Positions 36,160-44,904 of a DNA stretch of 64,000 nucleotides are shown piece after piece. The notes below the pieces were generated by a model that saw nothing but the letters and a program-made list of their open reading frames with translations, did not search any database and had not been told where the DNA came from. The stretch's first letter is position 1, and each line of letters starts with the position of its first letter. The position numbers were made by a program, and so were the translations under genes. Source of the stretch: Kofleriaceae bacterium (GTDB taxonomy: Bacteria; Myxococcota_A; Polyangia; Haliangiales; Haliangiaceae); NCBI GenBank assembly GCA_018058095.1, contig JAGPCO010000009.1:49371-113370 (forward strand). The letters run 5' to 3'.

Positions 36160-37469
36160 GCGCCAGGCTCCAGGGCGGTCGCCGACCGCGTGACGAGGGC
36201 GTCGGGGTTCATCACGCCGCCCGGATCGAGCTCGCGCCGGACCGCCTCGAGGTAGGCGTCGAAGCGCGTGGCCCGGGCGCCGAGCAGCCAGCCGCCAGCC
36301 GCCTCGGCGGCCTGGCGCATCGCCTCGCACACCTCGTCGGCGCTGCCGGCCGCGCCCGCGCTGCCGTCGCGACCGAGCTCGGCGGTGAAGAACGCGACCG
36401 CGCCGTCGGCGTCGAAGCGCGACACGTGGGCTCGCACGCGGGCGCCGAGCCGGGCCCCGGCGGCGAGCACCTGGCGGTAGACCGGGCGCAGCCGGCTCGG
36501 GGTGGCCATCACCTGCAGCGTCGGCGCCGGCCCGGGCGTCACCTCGCCACCGTGCATGCGCGCCCACCAGCGCTCGGCCGGCTCGCTGCCGAGCTCGTGC
36601 CCACCCTCGGCGCTGACCGCGCTGGCGAGGAGGTTGCGGTCGGCCGCGGCCAGGTCGGTCGGGCCGGCGGTGCAGGCCACCAGCAGCGCCTCCCCGTCCG
36701 CCACCAGCGCGCCCCCGAAGTGCGCGCTGGCCTCGTGCGCGTCGTACAGGCGCAGGCCGGCCGGCGTCGCCTCCTCGCGCAGCGCCAGGTAGACCGCGGA
36801 GACGGCGTGCTCGAGGCTGGGCAGGGCGTAGGCCGCCAGCAGGCGGGTCTCGGGGCGGCGGTGGACCCGCAACACCAGCGAGGTGATGAGACCGATGGTG
36901 CCCTCGCTGCCGCACAGGGCGCGCGCCAGGTCCGGGCCGGAGGCGCGACGGGGCGCGACCCGGGTGTGCACGCTGCGACCGTCGGCCAGCACGGCCGACA
37001 CCCCGAGCACCGCGTCCTCGAAGAAGCCGTGGCGCGCGCTCGACTTGCCCGGGGTGCGCACGGCGACGATGCCGCCCAGCGTCGAGGCCAGCACGGCGGG
37101 TGGGTAGTCGCCGATGGACAACCCGCGCACCGCCAGCGCCTGCTCGAGCATGACCCCGGTCACGCCGGCCTGGGCGTGGACGATCAGCGACACCTCGTCG
37201 ATCTGCAGGATCTGGTCGAGCCGGCGCGTGCCGAGGAGGATACGCGGGCGGGTGCTGGCCACCGCCGGGCGCGAGCCCGAGCCGGCCGCGACCACGACCA
37301 GGCCGCGGGCGCCGGCGATCCGCACCACCTCGGCCAGCTCGCCGGCCGAGCCAGGATCGACCCGCACCACCGCCGGGACCCGGCTGAGCAACTCGACGTG
37401 ATCGGCCCCGACCCGGGCGCTCAGCTCGAGCCGAACCGCCTCGACGTCGATCACACCCGGCCCGGTCAC
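36156..37469 (-). CDS. FAD-binding oxidase subunit, GlcE-like
   Basis: About 437 residues from a GTG that overlaps the upstream stop (GTGA); GTG 37454 is an alternative. It has a PCMH-type FAD-binding domain: VVVAAGSGSRPAVA, the covalent-type region STLGGIVAVRTPGKSSARHG, and CGSEGTIGLITSLVLRV. A short C-terminal cap domain ends in LDPGGVMNPDALV, a vanillyl-alcohol-oxidase-family signature. The protein is shorter and more divergent than the preceding FAD protein, in the way GlcE differs from GlcD. It is flanked on both sides by overlapping genes of the same operon. Likely a second flavin subunit of one oxidase complex; the substrate is unknown. Confidence 0.85.
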   Translation of the reverse strand: MTGPGVIDVEAVRLELSARVGADHVELLSRVPAVVRVDPGSAGELAEVVRIAGARGLVVVAAGSGSRPAVASTRPRILLGTRRLDQILQIDEVSLIVHAQAGVTGVMLEQALAVRGLSIGDYPPAVLASTLGGIVAVRTPGKSSARHGFFEDAVLGVSAVLADGRSVHTRVAPRRASGPDLARALCGSEGTIGLITSLVLRVHRRPETRLLAAYALPSLEHAVSAVYLALREEATPAGLRLYDAHEASAHFGGALVADGEALLVACTAGPTDLAAADRNLLASAVSAEGGHELGSEPAERWWARMHGGEVTPGPAPTLQVMATPSRLRPVYRQVLAAGARLGARVRAHVSRFDADGAVAFFTAELGRDGSAGAAGSADEVCEAMRQAAEAAGGWLLGARATRFDAYLEAVRRELDPGGVMNPDALVTRSATALEPGA

Positions 37470-39187
37470 GACCCGACCCCATCGGCCGCGTCGTGGTCCG
37501 AGGCGAACGGCCCGGTCGGGCGCAGCCCGAGCTTGCCGGGGTTCATGATGCCGTCGGGGTCCATCGCCTGCTTGAGCGCGCGCAAGATGGCCATGGCCTC
37601 GCGGTGTTCGCTCACCATGTGTGGCGCCTTGAGCAGGCCGACGCCGTGGTGGTGGCTGATGGTGGCGCCGACGCGGCTGGCCGCCTCGAGGCCGTCGCGC
37701 CAGATGGCGTCGTACACCTTCTCCGAGGCGCGGGCGCCGTCGCCCCAGCCGGCGAAGGTGAAGTAGATCGAGCAGCCCTCGGCGTAGGCGTGCGAGAAGT
37801 GCGCCATGACCACGGCGTGCTGGCCGATGGCGGCGCGCACCTCGCGGTACAGCTCGAGCAGCCGGTCCCAGGTGGTGGCGACCTCCATCGTGTCGACGAA
37901 CGCGCCGTCGCGGAACACCCCCGACATCCGGTACGACACCGCGTAGCGATGGGCCAGCCAGTCCCACCCGGGCTGCTCGCCCAGGTCGCGACCGCCGGCC
38001 GAGTCGAGCTCGGCGAAGGTCAGGGCCGCCTCGATCTCGGTGCGGATGCGCGAGCCCTCCAGGCCGATGACGCATCGACAGCCCCGGCGCGCCACCTTGT
38101 CGCTGACCAGGTCGAGGCCGCGGCCGACCCAGCGAGCGTGCCCGAGCGCGGCGCCGATCGCGCCGCCGCGCAGGCGCTTGCCGGGCGCACGCGCGAGCGC
38201 CAGCAGGCGTCCGAGCGGCCCGTCGTCGTCCGCGCTGGGCGGGCGCGGCCAGGCCGGCAGCGCGCCCTGCCCGGGCACCGGCACCGGCGCCGACATCGCT
38301 GGCCGGGGGGCACCGGCGAGCGGCTCGGGCCCGGTCGCGGCGGCGGCCTGGTCGGCGCTGGCCCCGGCGTGGCCGACCGCGTTGATGAAGGTGTCGAGCT
38401 CGTCGTACAGCCGCACCACGGCCGGGCGCAGGCCGCGATGCATGACGCGGCGGATGGCGGCCAGGCCGGTCGCGGCGTCGGGGAACTCGTAGCCGCGGTA
38501 GATGCGGATCTGCGGGGCCGGCGACACCCGCAGGCGGGCCGAGGTGATGATGCCGAGCGTGCCCTCGCTGCCGATCAGCAGCTGGGTCCAGTTCGGGCCG
38601 CGCAAGGCGCGCGACGGCCCGTCGGTCTCGATCAGCTCGCCGCGCCCGGTCACCACGGTCAGGCCCGCGACCCGGTCCTCGACCTTGCCGTACTTGGTCG
38701 ACAGCTGGCCGGCGGCTCGGGTGGCCAGCCAGCCACCGACGGTGGAGCAGTAGATCGACGACGGGAAGTGGCCGAACGTGTAGCCGCGCCGGGCCAGCTC
38801 GCGCTCGAAGCGCTCGCCCGACAGGCCGCCATCGACGTCGACGATGAGCTCCTCGGGCTGGACCGCGCGCAGCTGGGCGATGCGCTTGGTGTCGATGGTG
38901 ATGCCGCCGTGGATGGGGACCGCGCCGCCGCACACACCCGAGCCGCCGCCGTACGGCACGATGGGCACCCGCAGCTGGCGCGCGACCCGGACGATGGCCA
39001 CCACCTCACGCGTGGTCTCGGGCCACACCACGATGGTCGGGCGATGGCGCGGCCGCTCGCCGGCACGCTCGGCGAACAGCAGGCGCGGCCACATGTCCTT
39101 GCTGTAGGTCTCGAGGTCCGGCTCGGTCGTCGACAGGCGCTTGCTGCCGACGATGGCCTCCAGCTCGCGTCGCAGCCGGGTCTCCAC
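37466..39187 (-). CDS. FAD-linked oxidase, alkyl-DHAP synthase/GlcD-like
   Basis: 573 residues from GTG. PCMH FAD domain: VPYGGGSGVCGGAVP, STVGGWLATRAAG and IGSEGTLGIITSARL. The C-terminal half carries SHHHGVGLLKAPHM, the histidine signature of alkyldihydroxyacetonephosphate synthases, and the usual end MDPDGIMNPGKLG. A region of about 70 residues near 275-345 is Ala/Pro/Gly-rich and looks like an inserted flexible segment. It is first in the operon. Two readings are possible: an ether-lipid (ADPS) enzyme, or the catalytic subunit of a GlcDEF-type hydroxyacid oxidase with the two downstream subunits. The second is favoured by the neighbouring FAD and Fe-S genes, the first by the His motif. 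Confidence 0.85.
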   Translation of the reverse strand: METRLRRELEAIVGSKRLSTTEPDLETYSKDMWPRLLFAERAGERPRHRPTIVVWPETTREVVAIVRVARQLRVPIVPYGGGSGVCGGAVPIHGGITIDTKRIAQLRAVQPEELIVDVDGGLSGERFERELARRGYTFGHFPSSIYCSTVGGWLATRAAGQLSTKYGKVEDRVAGLTVVTGRGELIETDGPSRALRGPNWTQLLIGSEGTLGIITSARLRVSPAPQIRIYRGYEFPDAATGLAAIRRVMHRGLRPAVVRLYDELDTFINAVGHAGASADQAAAATGPEPLAGAPRPAMSAPVPVPGQGALPAWPRPPSADDDGPLGRLLALARAPGKRLRGGAIGAALGHARWVGRGLDLVSDKVARRGCRCVIGLEGSRIRTEIEAALTFAELDSAGGRDLGEQPGWDWLAHRYAVSYRMSGVFRDGAFVDTMEVATTWDRLLELYREVRAAIGQHAVVMAHFSHAYAEGCSIYFTFAGWGDGARASEKVYDAIWRDGLEAASRVGATISHHHGVGLLKAPHMVSEHREAMAILRALKQAMDPDGIMNPGKLGLRPTGPFASDHDAADGVGS

Positions 39188-39231
39188 GATGCCTCGACGG
39201 TACCAGGCAGGCAGCGTATTGTCCGCCCACC

Positions 39232-40125
39232 ATGCAGCCTCGCTTCTCCGTCGATCTCCTGCGCCGGGTCGCCGTCCTCGGCGCCGGCACCATGGGCCAC
39301 GGCATCGCCCACGTCGCCGCCGCGTGCGGCCACCAGGTCGCCCTGTACGACGCCGCGCCCGGCGGCGCCGCCGCTGGCCGGGTCAAGGTCGAGCGCACGC
39401 TGGCCAAGGGCGTCGAGCTCGGCAAGGTCCGGGCCGAGGATCGCGACGGCGCGCTGGCCCGGCTCCACGTCGCCTCGACCCTGGCCGAGGCCTGCGCCGG
39501 CGCCGACCTGGTCATCGAGGCGGTGCCGGAGCGGCTCGAGCTCAAGCGCGCGCTGTTCGCCGAGGTCGACGCCGCGGCCCCGACCCACGCCCTGCTGGCC
39601 AGCAACACCTCGTCGCTGCCCGTCGCGGCCATCGCCGCGGCGCTGGCCGATCCGGCCCGGCTCATCGGCATGCACTTCTTCAACCCGGTCCACCTGATGA
39701 AGCTGGTCGAGATCGTGCGTCACCCGACGTCCGACCCCAGCGCGCTGGCGGCCGCGTCCACCCTGGCCGAGCGCTGGGGCAAGACCCCGATCACCGTGGC
39801 CGACAGCCCCGGCTTCGCGTCGAGCCGCCTCGGCCTGGTGCTCGGGCTCGAGGCCATGCGGATGGTCGAGCAGGGCGTGGCCTCGGCCGCCGACATCGAC
39901 ACCGCGATGAAGCTCGGCTACGGCCACCCGATGGGGCCACTCGAGCTGACCGACGTGGTCGGGCTCGACGTTCGCCTCGGCATCGCCGACTACCTGGCCG
40001 GCGCCCTCGGCCCGACCTTCACGGCACCGGCGGTCCTGCGGGCCAAGGTCGAGGCGGGCCACCTCGGGCGCAAGTCGGGCCAGGGCTTCTACCGCTGGGA
40101 CCAGGCCGGCAAGCGCGTCGACTGA
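39232..40125 (+). CDS. 3-hydroxyacyl-CoA dehydrogenase (3-hydroxybutyryl-CoA dehydrogenase type)
   Basis: 297 residues, the single-domain dimeric type rather than fused FadB. NAD-binding LGAGTMGHGIAHV (Gly17, 19 and 22), linker VIEAVPERLELKRALF, and catalytic His in HFFNPVHLMKLVEI. SNTSSLPV (conserved Ser/Asn) and the C-terminal domain with DSPGFASSRLG and GYGHPMGPLELTDVVGLD all match the family. It oxidises (S)-3-hydroxyacyl-CoA in beta-oxidation or reduces acetoacetyl-CoA in butyrate/PHB-type metabolism. It stands alone, divergent from the FAD oxidase operon by 44 bases, which raises the chance of shared control of fatty-acid-related genes. Confidence 0.93.
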   Translation: MQPRFSVDLLRRVAVLGAGTMGHGIAHVAAACGHQVALYDAAPGGAAAGRVKVERTLAKGVELGKVRAEDRDGALARLHVASTLAEACAGADLVIEAVPERLELKRALFAEVDAAAPTHALLASNTSSLPVAAIAAALADPARLIGMHFFNPVHLMKLVEIVRHPTSDPSALAAASTLAERWGKTPITVADSPGFASSRLGLVLGLEAMRMVEQGVASAADIDTAMKLGYGHPMGPLELTDVVGLDVRLGIADYLAGALGPTFTAPAVLRAKVEAGHLGRKSGQGFYRWDQAGKRVD

Positions 40126-40162
40126 GCGTCGACCGGCGCCGGTGGGATCGGCCCGGCCAGCG

Positions 40163-41086
40163 CTACAGGTACGCCAGCCAGTGATCGTGCTTGCTGTCGC
40201 TGCCCTTGACCACGGCGAAGAACGCCTCCTGGACCCCGCGGGTGACCGGGCCGGCCTCGCCGCGCCCGACCTTGCGGTGGTCGATCTCGCGGACCGGGGT
40301 GATCTCGGCCGCGGTGCCGGTCAGGAACACCTCGTCGGCGGTGTACAGCTCGTCGCGCGCGATCATCTCCTCGCGCACCTCGACGCCCTGCTCGCGCAGC
40401 AGCTGGATCGCGGTGTCGCGGGTGATGCCGCCGAGGATGGCGGCCGAGGTCGGTGGGGTGCGGACCACGCCGTGCTTGACCACGAAGATGTTCTCGCCGG
40501 TGCCCTCGGCGACGTAGCCCTGCGGGTCGAGCATGAGCGCCTCGTCGAAGCCGCTCTTGAGCGCCATCCGCTTGGCCAGGACCGAGGTGACGTACTGGCC
40601 GCACACCTTGCCCTTGTTCATGATCGCGTTGCCGTTCGAGCGGGTGAAGCCCGACACCATGCAGCGGATGCCCTTCTTGAGCCCGTCCTCGCCGAGGTAC
40701 GCCCCCCACTCGTAGCAGGCGACGATGGTGCGCACCGGCGGCTCGAACGAGCCCAGGCCGAGGGCCCCCGAGCCGAGGTAGACCAGCGGGCGCAGGTAGG
40801 CCGACGGCAGCTTGTTGGCGCGCACGACCTCCTGGCACGCGGCCATGAGCTGGTCGCGACCGTACGGGCAGTCCATCGTGCAGATGTGGCAGGAGTCGAG
40901 CAGCCGATCGACGTGCTCACGCAGGCGGAAGATGGCGGTCCGGCCGTCGGCCCGCTGGTAGGCGCGGATGCCCTCGAAGGCGCCGACGCCGTAGTGCAGC
41001 GTGTGGGCCAGCACGTGGTCGGTCGCGCTGTCCCACGGGACCAGCACGCCGTCGACCCAGATCGTGTCGAGCTTCTTGATGCCCAT
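40163..41086 (-). CDS. ilvE: Branched-chain amino acid aminotransferase
   Basis: 307 residues, fold-type IV PLP aminotransferase. The substrate-cofactor landmarks of IlvE are in place: VLAHTLHYGVGAFEGIRAY, the PLP lysine in NKGKVCGQYVTS, EGTGENIFVV, GGITRDTAIQLL and EVFLTGTAAEITPV. It makes or degrades Leu, Ile and Val by transfer with glutamate. The start MGIKKLDTIW (41086) is preferred over an ATG/GTG five codons upstream as it matches the usual IlvE N terminus. Its stop faces the dehydrogenase stop across 37 bases. No ilv or leu biosynthesis genes are nearby. Confidence 0.94.
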   Translation of the reverse strand: MGIKKLDTIWVDGVLVPWDSATDHVLAHTLHYGVGAFEGIRAYQRADGRTAIFRLREHVDRLLDSCHICTMDCPYGRDQLMAACQEVVRANKLPSAYLRPLVYLGSGALGLGSFEPPVRTIVACYEWGAYLGEDGLKKGIRCMVSGFTRSNGNAIMNKGKVCGQYVTSVLAKRMALKSGFDEALMLDPQGYVAEGTGENIFVVKHGVVRTPPTSAAILGGITRDTAIQLLREQGVEVREEMIARDELYTADEVFLTGTAAEITPVREIDHRKVGRGEAGPVTRGVQEAFFAVVKGSDSKHDHWLAYL

Positions 41087-41250
41087 GACCCTGCTTACCA
41101 ACCGGGGTGTCGCCGATCAAGGCGCTCGGGCGGCAGCCTGGGATCGACGGGTGCTCGCGCGCCCGCGTCACGCGCTGGGGCCCGGTCTGGGCGGTGCGTA
41201 GCCGCCGACGCAGGAGGGCAGCGCGGTGCGCACCTGCCTCCCTGGGTCGC

Positions 41251-41279
41251 TTGACAGCCCGGCGCGCGCGGCTTACCTA
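41251..41279 (+). promoter_or_regulatory. Candidate sigma-70 promoter for dnaJ
   Basis: A perfect -35 hexamer TTGACA (41251-41256) is followed, 17 bases later, by a weak -10 TACCTA (41274-41279). A TTGACA this well placed is unusual in such G+C-rich DNA. Transcription would start near 41286, about 70 bases before dnaJ. The -10 match is poor, so it may need an activator or a different sigma factor. Confidence 0.4.
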
Positions 41280-41340
41280 GGGCCCGGTCATGAACACCTC
41301 GTGCGTGTTGGCGACCGACCTGCTGATGATCGGGCCCTAG
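41277..41340 (+). promoter_or_regulatory. Inverted repeat with 16-codon frame in the dnaJ leader
   Basis: CTAGGGCCCG (41277-41286) and CGGGCCCTAG (41331-41340) are perfect inverted repeats. The pairing extends inwards by a G-T pair and four more pairs (GTCAT/ATGAT), giving about 15 pairs around a 34-base loop. The left arm overlaps the predicted -10 and start point, so it could be an operator palindrome or, if transcription starts upstream, an RNA hairpin. It encloses an open frame of 16 codons (41290-41340, [16 protein letters not shown] then TAG). That frame has no clear SD. It does not match the CIRCE element of HrcA. Confidence 0.35.
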
Positions 41341-41357
41341 CGGCTTCCTTCTTGCCC

Positions 41358-42458
41358 ATGCGCGACCTGTACGAAGTCCTCGGCGTGACCCGCGAAGCCA
41401 GCGCGTCCGACATCAAGAAGGCCTACTACAAGCTGGCCAAGAAGTACCACCCGGACCACAACCCGGGCGACGCCGAGGCCGAGGAGAAGTTCAAGGAGGC
41501 GGCCGGCGCCTACCAGGTCCTGGCCGACGAGGAGCAGCGCGAGCGCTACGACCGGTTCGGCTTCGACGGCCTGCGCGGCGGGGCCGGCGGCGGCGGCCAG
41601 GGCTTCTCCAACGTCGACGACATCTTCTCCGCCTTCGGCGACCTGTTCGGCGACTTCTTCGGCCGTCGCGGCGGCGGCGGGCGCCAGGCCTCGCGCGGCA
41701 ACGACCTGCGGGTCGACCTGACGCTGTCGTTCGCGGAGGCGGTGTGGGGCGTGACCAAGGAGGTCAAGATCAAGCGCGACGTGGCGTGCACCACGTGCAG
41801 CGGCTCGGGCGCCAAGGCCGGCAGCAAGCCCGAGGTGTGCGGCACGTGCGCCGGCAAGGGCCAGGTCGTCCACGCCCAGGGCTTCTTCATGGTGCAGACG
41901 ACCTGCCCGCGCTGCCGCGGCGAGGGCCGCATCGTCAAGGACCCGTGCGAGGCGTGTGGTGGGCGCCGCGTCCAGGCCGAGACCGGCACGCTGTCGGTCA
42001 CCGTGCCGCCCGGCGTCGACGACGGCCAGACCCTGCGCCTGGCCGGCAAGGGCGAGGCCGGGCCCGGAGGCGCCGGCCACCTGTACGTCGTGCTGCGGGT
42101 GGTCGGCGACGAGCGGTTCCGACGCGACCAGGAGGACGTCCTGACCGAGGTGCCGATCAGCTTCGTCAAGGCCGCCCTCGGGGGCGAGCTGACCGTGCCG
42201 ACCCTCGACGACAACTGCGAGGGCACCACGACCATCGAGGTCAAGGCCGGGACCCAGCCCGGCGACGTCGTGGCCCGCCGCGGGCAAGGCATCCCGCGCA
42301 TCGGCGCGCCGGGGCGCGGTGACCACGTCTACCAGCTCAAGGTCGAGATCCCGACCAAGCTGACGTCGCGCCAGAGCGAGCTGCTGCGCGAGCTGTCGGC
42401 CGAGCTGGGCGAGGACGTCAAGGAGAAGCGCGGACTGTTCGGCCGGCTCAAGAAGTGA
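41358..42458 (+). CDS. dnaJ: Chaperone DnaJ
   Basis: 366 residues. Domains in order: J domain (residues 1-70, HPD at 31-33, [20 protein letters not shown]), Gly/Phe linker (about 72-115, [10 protein letters not shown] and [14 protein letters not shown]), the zinc-finger region with four CxxCxG modules ([30 protein letters not shown]), and two C-terminal client-binding beta domains. It is the full type A co-chaperone that stimulates DnaK ATPase. No dnaK or grpE lies in the window, so the operon is split here. Expression may be controlled by the inverted repeat and promoter immediately upstream. Confidence 0.96.
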   Translation: MRDLYEVLGVTREASASDIKKAYYKLAKKYHPDHNPGDAEAEEKFKEAAGAYQVLADEEQRERYDRFGFDGLRGGAGGGGQGFSNVDDIFSAFGDLFGDFFGRRGGGGRQASRGNDLRVDLTLSFAEAVWGVTKEVKIKRDVACTTCSGSGAKAGSKPEVCGTCAGKGQVVHAQGFFMVQTTCPRCRGEGRIVKDPCEACGGRRVQAETGTLSVTVPPGVDDGQTLRLAGKGEAGPGGAGHLYVVLRVVGDERFRRDQEDVLTEVPISFVKAALGGELTVPTLDDNCEGTTTIEVKAGTQPGDVVARRGQGIPRIGAPGRGDHVYQLKVEIPTKLTSRQSELLRELSAELGEDVKEKRGLFGRLKK

Positions 42459-42512
42459 CCGCCGCGCAGGTTGTCCCCCACGCCAGGCGCGGATGAGGGA
42501 TACTGGTCGGGC

Positions 42513-43340
42513 GTGCGCGCGACCGACCTCGTCCTGGTCCTCACCTTCGGCCTCGGCCTGACCGGGTGCTTCTCGCCCGACGTCAGCGGCGGGCCTTCTG
42601 CCACGGATGGAGCTCCGCCCCAGGCGGACGGACCGGGTCGGGTCGTCGACGCCGCGCCACCGCCGATCGACGCGTGCCGCAGCTGCGCCGAGGCGGTCGC
42701 GGCCTTTCGCTTCCAGGGCACGGTCGACGACGAGATCGCCGGCCACCACGGCAACCAGGTCGGCGCCGGCCTGGCGTTCGTCCCAGGGCGGGCCGGCCTG
42801 GCGCTGCGCCTCGGCGACGATGCCAGCTACGTGCACGTGCCCGACAGCGACACCTTCGACCTGACCGCGGGCCGGGTCTCGTTGTGGTTCCGCCTGGGTG
42901 ACACGCCGGCCGGCGACCTCGGCCTGCTGTCGCGCGACGCCAACGGCACCGAGCAGGGTGGCCACTTCAACCTCCGGGTCGGCCACGACCGCCGGGTGGT
43001 GGCGCGGATCCAGCAGCAGAGCTCCCCCACGATCGAGATGTACCGCTGCAGCACGACCACCATCGGCGACAACGCCTGGCATCAGGTCGAGGTCGAGTTC
43101 GGGCCTGGCGGGCTGACCATGTGGGTCGACGGCGCGGTCGCGGGCGGCACCAGCTGGACCGACGGTGGTGGTCAGGCTCACGACTGCGCCGGGACCTGGA
43201 CCGGGGGCATGGCCGGCAACAACAACCCGCTGGTGCTCGGCGCCCTGACCGTCACGTCGAGCGAGGGCACCGGCCTGCCCGTGGTGGCCGTCGCCACCGG
43301 CGTCGACCTCGACGACGTCGAGCTGTGGCGCCTGCCGTAG
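42513..43340 (+). CDS. LamG (concanavalin A-like) lipoprotein
   Basis: 275 residues from GTG 42513, chosen because it directly precedes the signal peptide; a TTG 14 codons earlier would add an unlikely polar leader. Lipobox GLGLTGC, Pro/Asp-rich linker, then a single LamG/ConA-like domain: AVAAFRFQGTVDDEIAGHHG, LALRLGDDASYVHVPDSD, FDLTAGRVSLWFRLG, WHQVEVEFGPGGLTMWVDG, and closing VDLDDVELWRLP. This jelly-roll fold binds sugars or proteins on the cell surface. It follows dnaJ after 54 bases on the same strand but is functionally unrelated. Confidence 0.8.
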   Translation: MRATDLVLVLTFGLGLTGCFSPDVSGGPSATDGAPPQADGPGRVVDAAPPPIDACRSCAEAVAAFRFQGTVDDEIAGHHGNQVGAGLAFVPGRAGLALRLGDDASYVHVPDSDTFDLTAGRVSLWFRLGDTPAGDLGLLSRDANGTEQGGHFNLRVGHDRRVVARIQQQSSPTIEMYRCSTTTIGDNAWHQVEVEFGPGGLTMWVDGAVAGGTSWTDGGGQAHDCAGTWTGGMAGNNNPLVLGALTVTSSEGTGLPVVAVATGVDLDDVELWRLP

Positions 43341-43350
43341 CGTCCAGCCC

Positions 43351-44280
43351 CTAGTTCAGCTTGGTCCGCTTCGCCAGCGGATCGAGCACCTCGGCGATGA
43401 AGTCCTCGGTCGGCGCGAACTCGTACTGCTCGCCCAGGCGGCTGGTCGGCTGCGTGGTCAGCTCGCCGCCGCGCCACCAGAACACGTTGGAGGAGATCGC
43501 GCCGGGGCCATCCGCGCTCATGTCGTTGGCCATCACCACCAGCGCGTCGATCGCCCACAGCGCGGTCGGATCGACGATGGGGTGCATCACCAGCGTGTGG
43601 CGGTTGGGCACGCAGGCCAGGGCGCCGTACGGCAGGTCAGCCGGCAGGTAGTCGCCCAGCAGCAGGAGGTTGGAGGCGACGAAGAAGCTGTCCCCGGTCA
43701 TCGCCAGCAAACGGGCGCCGCCGACGTCGATCGGCTCGGGCTCGAGGCGCTCGGACCGGCGCAGGTTGGCCAGCGCCTGGTACCAGACCTCGTCCTCGCT
43801 GCAGCCCCAGCGCGCCAGGGCCTGGGTGTGGACGGTGACGACGTTCGACGGCAGGTCGAAGCACAACACCGCGAACAAGCCGTCGGCGACCTCGCGCGCC
43901 ACGAACTCCCGGCCGTGGCCGTCGAACGTCGTGCGCGGGTACAGGCGCAGCTTGAGGTGGGGCCGGGCCCGGGCCAGGTCGCGCACCAGCTCATCGGCCA
44001 GCTCGCGATCGCCGCGCCCGGCCACCAGCGCGTCGAAGTGCGCGGTGATGACGCGCGGGAAGGCCGGGACGCCGGCGGCGTGGCACAGCTGGGCCAGGTT
44101 GAGCAGCGACAGCGCCTCCTCGCGATCGCTGCCCCACGGCGCCCACACGTAGCCGTCGGCGATGCGATAGGTGACGCCTCGTCGCTGTAGCTCGGCCTCG
44201 ACCGCGGCCACGAACTGCCGCCACTCGGCCGCCGGCATGAAGCCGGCCCAGGCAGGTGGCGGGTGCGGCATCACCGGCAT
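43351..44280 (-). CDS. DUF1444-like protein
   Basis: 309 residues, cytoplasmic. The second half shares the plan of DUF1444/YtpQ-type proteins: LARWGCSEDEVWYQALANLR, then GDSFFVASNLLLLGDYL, then ACVPNRHTLVMHPI, ending in a helical segment. The N-terminal half has a compact alpha/beta start (EAELQRRGVTYRIADGYVW) and a conserved-looking GHGREFVAREVADGLFAVL. No catalytic motif is evident. The ATG shares a base with the TGA of the SixA gene (TGATG), so the two are translationally coupled. The function of the family is unknown; the coupling with a His phosphatase could be tested for a link. Confidence 0.68.
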   Translation of the reverse strand: MPVMPHPPPAWAGFMPAAEWRQFVAAVEAELQRRGVTYRIADGYVWAPWGSDREEALSLLNLAQLCHAAGVPAFPRVITAHFDALVAGRGDRELADELVRDLARARPHLKLRLYPRTTFDGHGREFVAREVADGLFAVLCFDLPSNVVTVHTQALARWGCSEDEVWYQALANLRRSERLEPEPIDVGGARLLAMTGDSFFVASNLLLLGDYLPADLPYGALACVPNRHTLVMHPIVDPTALWAIDALVVMANDMSADGPGAISSNVFWWRGGELTTQPTSRLGEQYEFAPTEDFIAEVLDPLAKRTKLN

Positions 44281-44756
44281 CAACCGTCGACGAACAGGGT
44301 CGACACGGCCATGACGTCGGCGCGCGCGGTGAACACCGGCCGGCCCTCGTCGAACACGCAGGCCTGGGCGGTGCGGAAGGTGGAGAAGCCGGGGCGATCG
44401 ACCAGGAAGGCGGCCAGGTTCGACACCGTCGGCTCGTGGCTGACCACCACCACGGTCCCGACCACCAGCTCCCCGAGCCGCTGCGCCGCCACGCGGGGCG
44501 ACGCGCCCGGCTCGAGCGCGCGCCAGGTCTCGATCGGGCCGAGGTAGGCCAGGCCATCGGCCAGCAGCTCGGCGGTCTGGGTGGCGCGCGGATACGGCGA
44601 CGCCACCACCACCTCGGGGTTGACCCCCTGCTCGCGCAGGAGCCGGGCCAGGCCGCGGCACGCCTCGCGCCCGCGCGCCGACAGCCAGCGGTCGCGATCG
44701 CTACCGGCCTGGTCCTCGCCGACGGCGTCGCCGTGTCGGACCACCACGATCCTCAC
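44280..44756 (-). CDS. sixA: SixA-type histidine phosphatase
   Basis: 158 residues, the length of SixA. From GTG 44756 the protein begins with the phosphatase motif VVVRHGDAVGEDQ (catalytic His8). Then come LSARGREACRGLARLL, SPYPRATQTAEL (the second Arg) and VVVVSHEPTVSNL (second catalytic His). Starting at the upstream ATG would add 17 residues ahead of the catalytic strand, against the family pattern. SixA removes phosphate from histidine phosphotransfer or PTS proteins. No hybrid kinase or PTS gene is in the window, so the target is unknown. It ends by overlapping the DUF1444-like gene. Confidence 0.88.
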   Translation of the reverse strand: MRIVVVRHGDAVGEDQAGSDRDRWLSARGREACRGLARLLREQGVNPEVVVASPYPRATQTAELLADGLAYLGPIETWRALEPGASPRVAAQRLGELVVGTVVVVSHEPTVSNLAAFLVDRPGFSTFRTAQACVFDEGRPVFTARADVMAVSTLFVDG

Positions 44757-44904
44757 GCGGCGACCGACCTGGCAGCGGGACAGCGCGAGGCCAACGCCAT
44801 GGATCAAGCCTGCGGCCCGTCCATGACCAAGTCAATCGCGCGCGCGGCGCTCGTGCGGGTGCGCACCACCAGCGATGTAGGGCGGCCGCGCACCACGGCG
44901 GTTG

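Noticed and set aside
41277..41340. tRNA-like gene in the dnaJ leader (acceptor-stem-like GGGCCCG/CGGGCCC)
   Set aside because: Only about 58 bases lie between the arms and there is no T-loop or anticodon-arm consensus.
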